Shown here one piece after another: positions 12,498-31,059 of a DNA stretch of 64,000 nucleotides; within the stretch, counting starts at the first letter, position 1, and the number at the start of each line of letters is the position of its first letter. The stretch covers positions 255,501 through 319,500 of the forward strand of contig OZ038471.1 in NCBI GenBank assembly GCA_964036295.1, in the 5' to 3' direction. The DNA comes from Plumapathes pennacea. Taxonomy: Eukaryota; Cnidaria; Anthozoa; Antipatharia; Myriopathidae. The notes beneath the pieces are model-generated. The model was not told where the DNA came from. It saw only the letters and a program-made list of their open reading frames with translations, and made no database searches. The position numbers and the translations under genes are program-made.

Positions 12498-13433
12498 CTA
12501 GTGATAACAGCGCAAGATTTTTAAGAATTCTTTCCTGAACGCGCGGTTCATTACTCCATAGATGAACGGGTTGATTACACTGCTGGTGAACGCGAGCATC
12601 GTGTAGGCCAAGTCCGCAAACTTGGGAAGGGACACAGAAAATGCGTGACCAAGAATACCGATCACGAAAACTGGTGTCCAACACAAGACGAAGCCAACTA
12701 ACACAGCAAAGAGCAGCCTGGTTACACGAACTTCGAACAAACTAGAAACGGACACTGTCATGTTACGGCTACTAGTGTCTGAAGCCTGCAGGGAGGGTAT
12801 CACTGTAGAGTTGTGACGACGAACTGTACGGAATACTTTAAAGTAACAAGCGAGGATAACAATCATGGGAATAAAAACGTGCACCACATGCAAGGTGAAG
12901 CCGATTTCTATTCGTTTCGTCTTGTCGTCGTAATGGCCACTGCAGAAGAACCGTCTGGGATCGTATTTATAAATAACTGGACCAAAAAAAGTAGCGACCA
13001 GTCCTCCGCTGATACTCAAGAGGCAGCCAGCCAGGATGACAAGTAAAGTGTTCTTCATGGTGAACAGGCGGCGATATGTCACAGGCTTGCACACGCGAAA
13101 GAAACGGTTGATCGCAGTAAGCATTAGCACATACACCGAGATGGCCGCCCAACAGTACACAATAAAACCATTGAACTGACAAAAAATATGTCCGAACATC
13201 CAGCCGCCCTGAAGTACCGCGCTTACACAGAAAGGCATGCATAGCAGAGCCACAGATAAGTCAGCGATAGATAACGCTAGAATGGATAAATAAGGTACTG
13301 TTAACAGGGAGCGCCGGTTGCGGTACACAGCTAAACAGACCATCAAATTACCACCGACAGCCAAAACATTGATGACCAGGAGAAAGCAGGCTTTTAGTGC
13401 GGCGAGTTCAGTGTCCTCGCTTGGGTTTTTCAT
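12498..13433 (-). CDS. Intronless class A GPCR, melatonin-receptor-like
   Basis: A 311-residue seven-helix receptor in one exon. It shows the class A landmarks: GGN in helix 1, LSIADLSVAL in helix 2, a Cys at the top of helix 3 (HIFCQFNG) paired with FFCSGHY in loop 2, CWTP in helix 6 and NPFIYG in helix 7. The usual DRY triplet is NRF (LMLTAINRFFRVCKP), and the preceding AINR run resembles melatonin receptors, whose motif is NRY. The N-terminus is short (about 12 residues) with no signal peptide, and the tail ends about 20 residues after helix 7. Intronless rhodopsin-family receptors are common in cnidarians. The ligand cannot be assigned, and similarity to melatonin receptors may only mark the broad clade. 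Confidence 0.9.
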   Translation of the reverse strand: MKNPSEDTELAALKACFLLVINVLAVGGNLMVCLAVYRNRRSLLTVPYLSILALSIADLSVALLCMPFCVSAVLQGGWMFGHIFCQFNGFIVYCWAAISVYVLMLTAINRFFRVCKPVTYRRLFTMKNTLLVILAGCLLSISGGLVATFFGPVIYKYDPRRFFCSGHYDDKTKRIEIGFTLHVVHVFIPMIVILACYFKVFRTVRRHNSTVIPSLQASDTSSRNMTVSVSSLFEVRVTRLLFAVLVGFVLCWTPVFVIGILGHAFSVSLPKFADLAYTMLAFTSSVINPFIYGVMNRAFRKEFLKILRCYH

Positions 13434-14329
13434 TGCTGTTAGTCCAGCGTTGTGCCAGTCGATGCAATGAATTGAATATGTCCCTGATGCAGGTCGAATC
13501 GGGCAGAATATACACGGAGATTTTCGGCGCTTTTCGTTCCGCGAAATAATCTGCCTATCTGCACATATTCAAAAATAACAGTTTTTGATGAGGCTCTAAT
13601 CATTCGCACCTCGCTGAGAGTGTTTCCTTCGTATTCAACGAAGTTCGTGCTCATTGCAGGATGCGAGAATTGAATAGTGGTGAAACTGATAATTTCTGAA
13701 GGAGTATGATCACTCTATATGTCAATCAATTGACAGTGTGCTTTCAACCTGTTTCACCTAGTCAATTAATTTTATCGCATATGCCACTTTATCTATTTTG
13801 GGCAAATCCTCCACATGGGGACGTGACTCAATGCCGATTATTAGCATCACACTGGGCACACAAATTAGAGTTTATAAAAAGCAAAAATAGAGAGCAGAAA
13901 GAACTAACCTGCAGCGCTATTTTGGCAAATTTCTAATTAGCCAATTTTTCATGACTGGCTAATACGCTTATGAAGTAGCACTGTTAAATTAGTGATTGCG
14001 CTAATGCCGTGAAACGAAAACACCCGTTTTGAGTTGATGGGCTAACACAAGCGTTAAAAAAAAAAAAAAAAAAAGAGATGAATCCGAAATTTTAACAACT
14101 TTGTTTTTGTGCCCGCATTTATGTCAATAGTTAAAGCAGGTGTGTTTGCTTCATAAAAAGCTTCCGGATTTGTCGCATAAACTAAGTGGTGTAGCCGGTC
14201 GGTCTTGTCACGTGCGCTCTGCAAAATCACATACTAAACCGCACGCCATCCGTTCAATTTTTCTCAAAAATACTCTGATAAAACACAAGTAGAATAAAAA
14301 AAAAAATGTAATATCTAAAGTCTTCTGAC
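13434..14329. other. Intergenic, no gene seen
   Basis: Upstream region of the GPCR gene, including a poly-A run near 14056. I found no supportable coding exon. Confidence 0.4.
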
Positions 14330-14650
14330 GAAACCTCTTCACCTGACTCTGAAGATGATTCCGCTAATAGGTAGTCAAAACGTCAGTCAGTAACGACAGT
14401 GTTCCTGAAGACTACTCAAAACCCGGACGACGATCACAAATGACTACTGTACAAACTCCTGGATTCAAACCATTTGTCATAATACGTCCACTTGGACGTC
14501 AGAGCGAACGATTTGCTAAGAACTACATTTCTCACTAACTGACTAGAACCGTCAAAAACTACTTAATATACCATCATTTGACGCCCGAAACATCCCTCAC
14601 AAACAACAGTCATGGAGACTACTTCTCTCGCCCAGACGATCACAACCAAC
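14330..14650 (+). mobile_element. Degenerate dispersed repeat, possible Penelope-like 3' remnant
   Basis: The text TGAAGATGATTCCGC followed by GTCAAAACGTCAGTCA and ACTCCTGGATTCAAACCATT resembles 3' non-coding ends of retroelement families in aquatic animals, which I recall as Penelope-like. A second diverged copy of the ACAGT...GACTACT...GACGATCACAA block lies about 220 bp downstream (near 14605-14645). No reverse transcriptase is present. The family name comes from memory and is uncertain. Confidence 0.35.
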
Positions 14651-14747
14651 ATACCATAGTTTTAGTTTGTTGAAAAACTAACAGTAACTCATATATAGTT
14701 CAACTTGTCTGACGTACGCAAGGACTGTCGCACCGCAGTATATAATA

Positions 14748-15413
14748 TCATGGCTTGTAATGATAGAAGGAAAATGGTGTGGGCTTCCGACACAGAACCG
14801 AAGGATCCCGAATTGAAGCCGAGGGCTCGAGTCTTCGTGTTTGGTGGTCGACTTCGTCCTCGGGAAACCGGTCAAGTTCTTCCGAGTCTGACTGAGGGGG
14901 TGAGCGCGTTATCAGACTCAGAGGCTTGAATTTTAGAACTGGTAGTTGCAGGGATTCTTCTCTTCGCTTTGCTGTGCGCTTTTTTGTACTTCGGTTTCCT
15001 TGTTTGATTTGTGGTAAGTTATACAAACTGAGTTGTTTTTTCGTCGCGCTGTCTGAATTTCTAATGCGTATCGTGGGTGCTTCGGTGGGCCGCACTTCCT
15101 CTTCCCATTGGTGGATTCTCTTGTGCTGTAAGCTGAGCGTAGTAAAATCACTACACAATCCCTTTAGCTTCGACTCGATACGAGGTAGCGGAACTCGCAC
15201 ATTGTCTGAAGAATTGCGCTTTGCTTGTCGTCGTCGCCTTCTGTGTTTTCTTTTCGGTTCTTTTAACTCGTTATTTGCTATTTCAGTTGTCGACGCTTCT
15301 TCATCAGTGAACTCTGAATGCATTTTTTTGTTTGCTTCATAAATTCCACTACCGTAATCTCCACTGTCGTGGTTATTAGGTGAAGATTGGTCTTTCCCTG
15401 ACTTTGGTCTCAT
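14748..15413 (-). CDS. Single-exon basic orphan protein, 221 residues
   Basis: This open frame starts with ATG directly preceded by an in-frame TAG and ends with TGA, so it is self-contained. The product is hydrophilic. It has an acidic/Ser-rich N-terminus, a strong basic run near residues 53-66 (KRKHRRRRRQAKR, a plausible nuclear signal), a second basic patch around residue 145 (KKRTAKRR), and no membrane segment or signal peptide. I do not recognise a domain. Its length and non-repetitive composition favour a real gene over chance, but there is no homology evidence, and the opposite strand also carries a 138-residue open frame. It may instead be one exon of a larger gene. Confidence 0.45.
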   Translation of the reverse strand: MRPKSGKDQSSPNNHDSGDYGSGIYEANKKMHSEFTDEEASTTEIANNELKEPKRKHRRRRRQAKRNSSDNVRVPLPRIESKLKGLCSDFTTLSLQHKRIHQWEEEVRPTEAPTIRIRNSDSATKKQLSLYNLPQIKQGNRSTKKRTAKRREESLQLPVLKFKPLSLITRSPPQSDSEELDRFPEDEVDHQTRRLEPSASIRDPSVLCRKPTPFSFYHYKP

Positions 15414-16941
15414 CTAGTCCGCTCATATTTATGTCCTTCAGTTTATCTTAGCCCCGTGACAAAAGGTCACCGCACAGGCCTATTTGTAGTCTCGAGTGGA
15501 AACAAGATCTGAGATTGTGTGTCCTGCGTTAGTGAAATGGGCGCTTTTATGTGGCCTGTCGAGTAGACAACTTAGAAACAAAGGATTCATTAACTCGCTA
15601 TAGTTAATTTTCCAAATATTTTCCAAGCTATTGTACTTTTAATGAGCCATTTTGACTGTCAGGGACCCGCAATTGTTCACGTCAATTCAAAGACATTCCT
15701 TGGCGTCCTGGAGTCTCATTCCTTTTGTATCGTTCAAACTCTGGGAAACGGCTTAGTACAAGGAAAAAAATAAAAGCTCAGCATTGTTCTAAATATCAAC
15801 AGCCTCCTTATTAAAACCCTGGATAATTTATCTACCTAACCATACCATTCTTACCCCCAAAATTATATATATATTATATATATATTCTGATAAATACTTT
15901 ACGAGCCCGATCATGTAACTTCATGCAGTGTATGATATTCGAGTTGTGTAGTTTTGTCAGATCTAATGACATAAGACGTTCGAAGAACTAAACAAACTAT
16001 AGTTTTTAAAACATTTATGCGCATAATATATCAATTTTGTTGGCTAAAACCAAAAGTTTTCACAAACACCCAGCGGCTGTATTGGCACCGGTACATCAAG
16101 CTTAGTAAAGGAAATGAGTAAACTGTAACGTGTTAATGAAGTCCTTCAAGGAGCGATTGCTTACTTACCTTCAAGTGTCAGCTCCTAATCTCGTTGCTAC
16201 TGTCAACGGAAACATGTTAAACTAAACGCCAAGATCGTTTCCTGTGGACTGGATGGAATGCTTGTTCATGTAAGAACTAACATAGTGTTCATTGACGATA
16301 AAGCCCTGTCGTGGGATATCCGCCTCATAGAATATTGATACGAGCCAGTCCATAGTAAGAGTAGTTAATATCAATAATAGCCACCATATACTAGTTCTAT
16401 GGTATTATGTATACAAGCTTTTAAAGTGGTACAAGCAAAATCACTTTCTTTGATAACTTGCAACTATTGTTCGGGAATGGGGGTAGAGCCGATTCTAACT
16501 GGCCAGTGTACATATGATATTCACGACCGCTTGGCTAGCAGTTCCAAATTTCACAGCATTCCTTTTAACATTTCAAATGGTCGTTTCTTTGCGGAAGGTT
16601 TATACAGACTGGCTAGAAGATACAATCAGAAATATATTTTACAAATTGATCCGAAATCACCTAACAGCTGAGATGGACTTGCGAATACGACTTACAACAA
16701 TTCACGGGACGTAGTTAATTAATCCTGTGCGAAAAACTTGCATACGTCATTATCGCGTCCTCAAAGTAATTAATGACGTGTTAATTTTTTGTTCTCGAAT
16801 TACCATGACAATTATTGGTGACGGGACCGGCGGCTGAAGTTTGCGTTAGAAAATTACAACGCTGCTAAGAAATCTAGAAAACCTGACTAGCGGCTGTGTC
16901 AGCGATTTATACGCGACATGTAAGAGATACGAGAGTCAGTA
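15414..16941. other. Intergenic, no gene seen
   Basis: AT-rich DNA with an (AT)n run near 15862-15888, lying between the divergent orphan gene and the lipid-anchored protein gene, so it should contain both promoters. A 90-codon open frame at 16399-16671 has no supporting features. Confidence 0.45.
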
Positions 16942-18391
16942 ATGGGCTGTAATTCATCGAAGCAAAAGGAACAAGGAGTTGGCGATGAAGACAAAAGGCC
17001 CGGAAAATCAGAGCACAACAACAAAGTGCAGGACGGAGTGTTGGAGGCCAAAGAAGACCATGATACAGGGACACAAGTTCGTGTCACCACGGTCGACAAA
17101 AACAGGAACCATGAACCCAAGATTCTTGGACAGTCGGACTGCAAGCGCGCGAACAAGCATGCTAACCGGAGACAATCCCCTCCTAAACCAGGTGGCGTAC
17201 TGAATGCCTGGGACGCACCTCCCAGAGGTAAACCGCGGCCGCTGAAAAGTATTGAGCACACACCGGGCTCCGCCACTGAAGCGCACGGGGAAACGGAGTA
17301 TGACAAGGAAGGAATCGATCTGTATTCTACTTCAATAAATGTCAGCACGTCTTCCAGTCCTCCAGACGACATTCATGTCAACAGTGAAGAAGATCACAAG
17401 TGGAAAATGATGACCAAGGTAAACGAGCTGCGCGATATGTTATGAGTGATCTGTAAAAGGATACGATTTGTCACCGACTCAATCTATTAAGAGCCAGCTT
17501 GTTTGCTTTTTAATGCAACTGACAAGCTAACAGGTTAAATTTTGGTTGCAGGCTGAAACCGAAGAAGCTTTTGATCCGTCAAATTTGATAGACATCGAGA
17601 AATTCAAGGCAGTTAACGCACGTGCTACGAAAAAGGTAACATGAATAGTGACAGTGAAAGTGAACTTTGCAGTTATGAATCAAGCAGTCGGAAGGATAGC
17701 CAGGAGAAAAATCCGGGCTTAAAAAGTCACTTTCTGTTGACTTGTACATTCCTTCTTCGCAGACTCACGAACTCCTCTTTAGTGGAGCAGCTAATCAAGG
17801 TAAATGACACAAAATGACAACTCAAACGCACCTCACCCCAACTCCCGCATCACAGATTAATTTGTTTGTTTATTTGTTACCAGAGTATCAGCCTGACCCA
17901 TCCGTGGTAACTGATGAGCCTCGTTTGAGTGCAGCGGGTTCCAGGAAAGCGGGAGGGTCCACAAGGTGAGCAGGGCTGCACTACAAGAACTACAAGTATA
18001 GTCGACTCCCTCTAAAACGGACAGGTGCTCCTACCACGTGTCCGTTAAGATGGAGTTGACTGCAGAACACCAGTAGAAGGGGAACTATTTCAGTTCAGGT
18101 TTTGGAAAAAAGAAACAGAACTTCAGGGTTAGGGAAGATAGATTACAAAGCTTTTGTGATCAAGTTTGGGCATCCTGGGTATAGTTGAAAGATTGCCAGT
18201 GAAAATAGAGAAGCGATGTTGCTGCTCTGCTATGATTCGATCAGCTATTTTTCGTTTTCTTAATTTAAAGCGCAGAGCTGGCGAGCCCTACAGACAGTAA
18301 CTTCTACGACGAAGACGAGAAAGAGCTCATGGCGAACATAGAAAAAGATTTCCTGTACAATCAAAACGTTCTCCCTGGCGCTGTAGAGTAG
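16942..18391 (+). CDS. Predicted N-myristoylated/palmitoylated protein of unknown family
   Basis: Five exons join in frame to 266 residues: 16942-17418, 17552-17635, 17763-17799, 17884-17965, 18271-18391. The protein begins MGCNSSKQK, a textbook N-myristoylation context (Gly2, Ser6, Lys7) with Cys3 available for palmitoylation, so it probably sits on the inner face of a membrane or in cilia. The rest is hydrophilic and disordered, rich in Lys, Asp, Ser and Pro, without recognisable domains. The last 35 residues are acidic with aromatic positions (SNFYDEDEKELMANIEKDFL), which looks like a docking helix. It recalls other small MGC-type adaptors such as stathmin-domain or cystin-like proteins, but I cannot show homology. 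The first intron has a clean GTAAAC donor; reading through it would stop after eight codons. Confidence 0.8.
17999..18063. mobile_element. Short foldback element in an intron
   Basis: Imperfect inverted arms of about 25 bp: AGTCGACTCCCTCTAAAACG at the left pairs with CGTTAAGATGGAGTTGACTG at the right. They lie in the fourth intron of the lipid-anchored protein gene. This looks like a MITE fragment. Confidence 0.5.
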
Positions 18392-19448
18392 GACTGGTGC
18401 GACCCATTTGACGTCACGTGATGTGATAAAGGTCAGTCGCACAGTTTCATAAAAATGTTCTGATTTCTATTAGCCATATCCAATGTTGTTTAGATCTCAT
18501 GATTTGTCTTTCGGCCCTAACAGAAATCACGGACGGAGTGCAAGTCCATTGGTTGGCAGAGTTTACGTGAACAGGCGATAAACCGGGTCATGTGACCCCA
18601 TAACTTTCACGACCAAAAAGGGCGCGATTCTACAACCTCCTAGAGATATCTTAAATGCCACGCATGCGCGGCCGGTCAAACAAATTCACCTCATAACTCT
18701 TGCTGAGAAGTTGGTACGAAAACATATTTTTTTCTTGTGGTTACTGAATCACAATAGACTTCTTTCGTTTGTTTTTATGCTTCTAAATTCATGCAAACAG
18801 AAACTCTACATTATTTTGAAGCTGAGACAACTTTTTTAGATACAGTAACAACATACGGATTCAGATCCCAATACTGCTTTTATTAATTTTTCGATTTAAA
18901 AATACATATTTATGAATTAACAATTGGGTCACCATTGTGGCGTTCACATGTAATTCACACCATTAAACACGAGCGCATCTTTTTTTGTTGGCTTCTGCCT
19001 TTTTACCTGTTTACCTGTTTCAACCCGAGATTGGGTACAAACCCTTTTATATTAAAAGTTTGGTTTACATGAAATAAAAATACAGAAGTAAAAGGCAAGT
19101 TATCTCAATCACAACCCACAGAGAGCCCGCTCCGACCAGTTCCAAACTTGTTTTGTTCTTTTTCGCGCACTTTTCGTCGCGTTGTTGAGTGTGAGAATGC
19201 GTGCTGTTGTCACTGGGGACTGGGATCAAGGCTCTGGAAAGTGGGCCTGGATTGAAGTGAATCAGTGGATTTCGAGTTTCACAGCGCGTCTTTTAAATCG
19301 TCTAAACCTGACTATCTAACAATAAAATAACAGTAACGTATATGAGCCTTTTTGTTGTATAGGTTTAAAAATGAGTTCTTTCAGACTTGCCTCTTTGTGA
19401 CGTCATAAACTGGTTTAAACCGGTTTACCTCGCCGTTTTGTACCCAGT
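18392..19448. other. Convergent 3' region
   Basis: This 1.06-kb stretch separates the stop codons of the lipid-anchored protein gene (+) and the acyl-CoA synthetase (-). AATAAA occurs on the + strand at about 19073 and on the minus strand (TTTATT) near 18873, so the two 3' UTRs may overlap. No other gene is seen. Confidence 0.45.
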
Positions 19449-27763
<8,315 letters not shown>

Positions 27764-28062
27764 TTCAACTGTTTGTAAAGAAACATCAAGCAACAAATTA
27801 CCCGCAAATTACTATTCAACAACATGCTATACTGTCCAGTCAGGCATAACAAACGCGTGCACACAGAATGGACTAACCTTGGGTTCACAAATTAACTAAG
27901 TCAGCAACTGAACTGTGAAGGATGGCTGTTCGATCGATAGTATTTGTAGGCCGTACCGATGCGACCTTTGATCACAGACGAGGCACAATTTCGCAACTCA
28001 AAGTCCAATTGGTGGACTGCAATCGAGGGTACAAATAAATATCGTGACTCGTGCTGCCTGTT
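27764..28062. other. Presumed acyl-CoA synthetase promoter region
   Basis: The region directly upstream of the acyl-CoA synthetase start codon (minus strand). I see no TATA box or other motif I would rely on. Confidence 0.35.
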
Positions 28063-28466
28063 ATGCACCAGTCAATTGTAACCCCCACCCTCCCCATCTC
28101 GGGGAATGGTGGGGCAATGTGGGGCATTTTTTTGTATTTGAAAGGTGTTTAAGCCCGAGGGGGTGGGGGATTTTCTCTTTATGATTCCCGACCTGTGGAG
28201 GTGGGGCTCAAGGTGGGAGATTTGACCAAAAATATGATGCAATGCGGCCTCGTCCAGTTCGACCACGCGGCTCGTTCGTGAGAGAAGTTTTCTGTGCAAA
28301 GCCCCTTTTGTAAAATTTTGCCAATTTTTGGCCCCCCAATGTAGGGGATTTGTCAGCACATTATGTCCCATAGGGTGGGGGAATAGTCGATTATTGCAAC
28401 AAAGAAAATCCATGTCCCCACCATTCCCCGAGGTGGAGGGATGGGGGTTACAATTGACTGGTGCAT
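28063..28466. mobile_element. 404-bp MITE-like foldback element
   Basis: Terminal inverted repeats of about 50 bp: the left end reads ATGCACCAGTCAATTGTAAC then a CCCC-rich stretch and CGGGGAATGGTGGGG; the right end is its reverse complement with a few mismatches. There is no transposase. It sits between the acyl-CoA synthetase start and the F-box-like gene. The 28467-28929 stretch beyond it shows no gene. Confidence 0.8.
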
Positions 28467-28929
28467 TATGTGGCCAGCTGCCAAAATATTTCTGTGTACA
28501 TCCAGGTACATACACATTTATACAGAATGGCGTGTTCACAGGGGAAAAAAGGAGAACGGAAAGGCGAAAGGAACCGGTGTACTTGTTCGCCAAATTCTGG
28601 CTCTGCTGCTGGTGACCTTGAACGGCCTAAACAGCAAGAGGGGAGGTGCCTCAGCCGTGACGGTGTAGAAGACAGACAGACACGCGAACTCGGCAATAAC
28701 TATTAATAATAACAATAACCAATATTGATAATACTTATCATTTGCCCCGTTAGTTTATATTTCTTTTACAATTCTGGATATGACACCATTTGTGACCTTT
28801 GAATATATTTCAGTCACGCGATTATAATTTTTTTGAACGAGACTTGATTTTGTGCATACGATTTTTGGCCAGACAAGGAGCCGGGCTCGGCACAAACGAG
28901 AGTCCCTGATCCGCTTGATCAAAATAGTC

Positions 28930-29490
28930 TCATGACACGGGTCGAGTTAACCCACTCCGTAAGACCTTAGTGTCTATACAGCCGGAAAATTCGATTTCCA
29001 CTCTGAAATCGTTCACAGTCAAGGTGTGACCACCCCCTCCGCCCACTCTTCTCTCGAATCTGAAGAAATCCCCAGGCTCAGCCATTGTGACCACAGCGTG
29101 ATCAGTCAGAACTGCCTTTGCTGTTTTCCATTCGTGTTTCGCCGTTCCACATATTGCCCGCTTTTCAGCGACCATCTTTCTTCCTCTCATCAGCTTCATG
29201 AAGATCTGTCCTTTCTCGTTACCCCAACCTTGATCTTTCCACTTTAACAACGTCGTCAATTTCTTGACCCGATGTTTCAGGAGCGGACCGTCAAAGTATG
29301 GCTCCAGAACACCATCGCCCACGCCGCCTCCCTCAACATTGTAGAAATTGTGCCCTCGTATGAGCAGAAGACGCGGAAGAATGGAGTAAATACGCCGACA
29401 CGTCTGGGCAAAGAGCGCTTTGTCCTTGTGACAGAGGTATTCAGCGATATGTAGCAACACTAGGTCCGGCAGCTCAGCAACGCACAACAT
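28930..29490 (-). CDS. F-box-like protein with glycine-loop C-terminal domain (copy A)
   Basis: A single-exon gene of 186 residues with a strong Kozak context (CCGCCGCCATG, minus strand). Residues 5-45 look like an F-box: AELPDLVLLHIAEYLCHKDK followed by FAQTCRRIYSILPRLL, so the product may join an SCF ubiquitin ligase through Skp1. The rest is a compact domain of about 120 residues with YFDGPLLKHRVKKL, LKWKDQGWGNEKGQIF, MAEPGDFFRF and GGGGGHTLTVNDFRVEIEF, which reads like beta strands with a glycine-rich loop. I do not recognise this domain; it does not match the FBA, WD40 or LRR patterns I know. A paralogue lies at 49868-50374 on the opposite strand. Compared with it, this copy has a longer C-terminus (about 20 extra residues). 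Confidence 0.8.
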   Translation of the reverse strand: MLCVAELPDLVLLHIAEYLCHKDKALFAQTCRRIYSILPRLLLIRGHNFYNVEGGGVGDGVLEPYFDGPLLKHRVKKLTTLLKWKDQGWGNEKGQIFMKLMRGRKMVAEKRAICGTAKHEWKTAKAVLTDHAVVTMAEPGDFFRFERRVGGGGGHTLTVNDFRVEIEFSGCIDTKVLRSGLTRPVS

Positions 29491-31059
29491 GGCGGCGGTT
29501 AAATTTATGGCTTATGGTATTTTGCGAAACGAAACGAAACGAAACCAACTTTATGACTCCGAGACACATTCGTTTTAGTGCTATGACGGATTTCATGTGT
29601 TTCGGTGTCGCAATTTACACTTTCGTTTGGGAAAACGCGTGTTTCAGGTGAGGAAGTCGAACTTGCAATATTTATGTTTGTCAGTCACGAGATATTTTTG
29701 TATCAGGAAGTCGACTTTGAAAGCAAGGTCAAAGTTCATCGCTCTTTAGAGTGCGAGTGTTACACTGGCTGCGGAAACCCGAAAACGGAAAACTCGAAAA
29801 ACGCTGATATGAAAAAAAGATACTGGGGTTTTCAAACAAAAAAGGGTAAGTATGGACGGGCAAAAACGTTACAATGTCCTGCACATCAATTTACTGCTGC
29901 AGTAAATTTATTGCTCAAACTGTTAATCTTTATACAACAAACAGCATCCCTGGGCCTATGCACAGAGCCACATCAGTTCAACTTTGATCATTTCTAGAAT
30001 GAAAGAGATAAAAAAGTGCTACCATAGTTTTAGGGGGAGTAGCCTAAAAACAAATGAAAAACTCAACAGACAAGGTCCATCGGTGTTGCTGGGAAGAAAC
30101 ACAAGATCTAAACTGACAATTCAGGCCACTTGCCATGGATGCTGACACAACTAGATTTGTAATATTGATTGGTACCTCACAGCATCAGCTGTTCAAGCTG
30201 TGAGAACTTTAGATAGAGCAGTTTTCAAATGACTAGATCATAAAACTGAAACCCAAGTAAATATAAGACTAATCACCAACCCTGTAAGAGAACACTATTA
30301 ACCCACCAGGATTAAACAGTCTGCAATAATTCAGGAATTAGTTCTCCCAAGTAGAGTTTTTATGCCAACCAGAATGTTACATGTATTGCCACTTGCTTGC
30401 ATATGTGGGAATTTTGTTTGACCAAGAAAACTGCTAAATATGTTTGGGCCAATCCAAAAATATAAAATAATACTTTTGACAATCATCTAAACACCGCTCT
30501 ATTCCTTTCATGATTGTTACATTCCCCACCCCACCCCACCCCACTCCAATAAAGGTTCTGTCTCACTGGTATTTTGTAGTTTGTTGATAAGCTGAAGCTA
30601 ACAAACACCTCTATTTCTGCCCTTCCCACCATCAGGGTTCAGACATGACTAAAAACGCAATATTTAACAATGGAAATAGCAACTTGCTTGCTCAATGTAG
30701 AGTTCAGTCCATTTTGTCTTGTCTTGTTGATGCCCTGGTGATTTTTGTCACCCACAATCATCCAGCAATCCCATGGCAACTGTCAAACATGAATGAAGAA
30801 CAACACCAAACTGCAGATCTTGATTTGTGAAAAAGTCTTCAAGTCTTGATCCTGGTCAACTGCATGTTTTACATCCACGCCACAGTCCATTAGTTTGTGA
30901 GGAGCTACTTCACTTTTATGCAACACTGGATGCATTTCCCAACAGCAAATGATCCAATAACATGATACGTAAAGAAAGTCCATTTTATATCTTCACAGCA
31001 TCGTTTTGTGACACTTCAGTTTGCCCAGTTTCAAAATGGAAAGTGTGAGAATGAATGAT
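29491..31059. other. Intergenic, no gene seen
   Basis: This stretch contains the F-box gene promoter and the 3' flank of TIMM23. An open frame at 29605-29997 has 130 codons and no recognisable features. A (GAAAC)n run near 29525 is the only repeat. Confidence 0.4.

Noticed and set aside
28072..28593. 173-codon minus-strand frame
   Set aside because: It runs through both arms of the foldback element at 28063-28466 and has no family signal or conserved context.
29605..29997. 130-codon plus-strand frame
   Set aside because: No recognisable domain, no clear promoter or splice partners; low-confidence text, probably TIMM23 3' flank.
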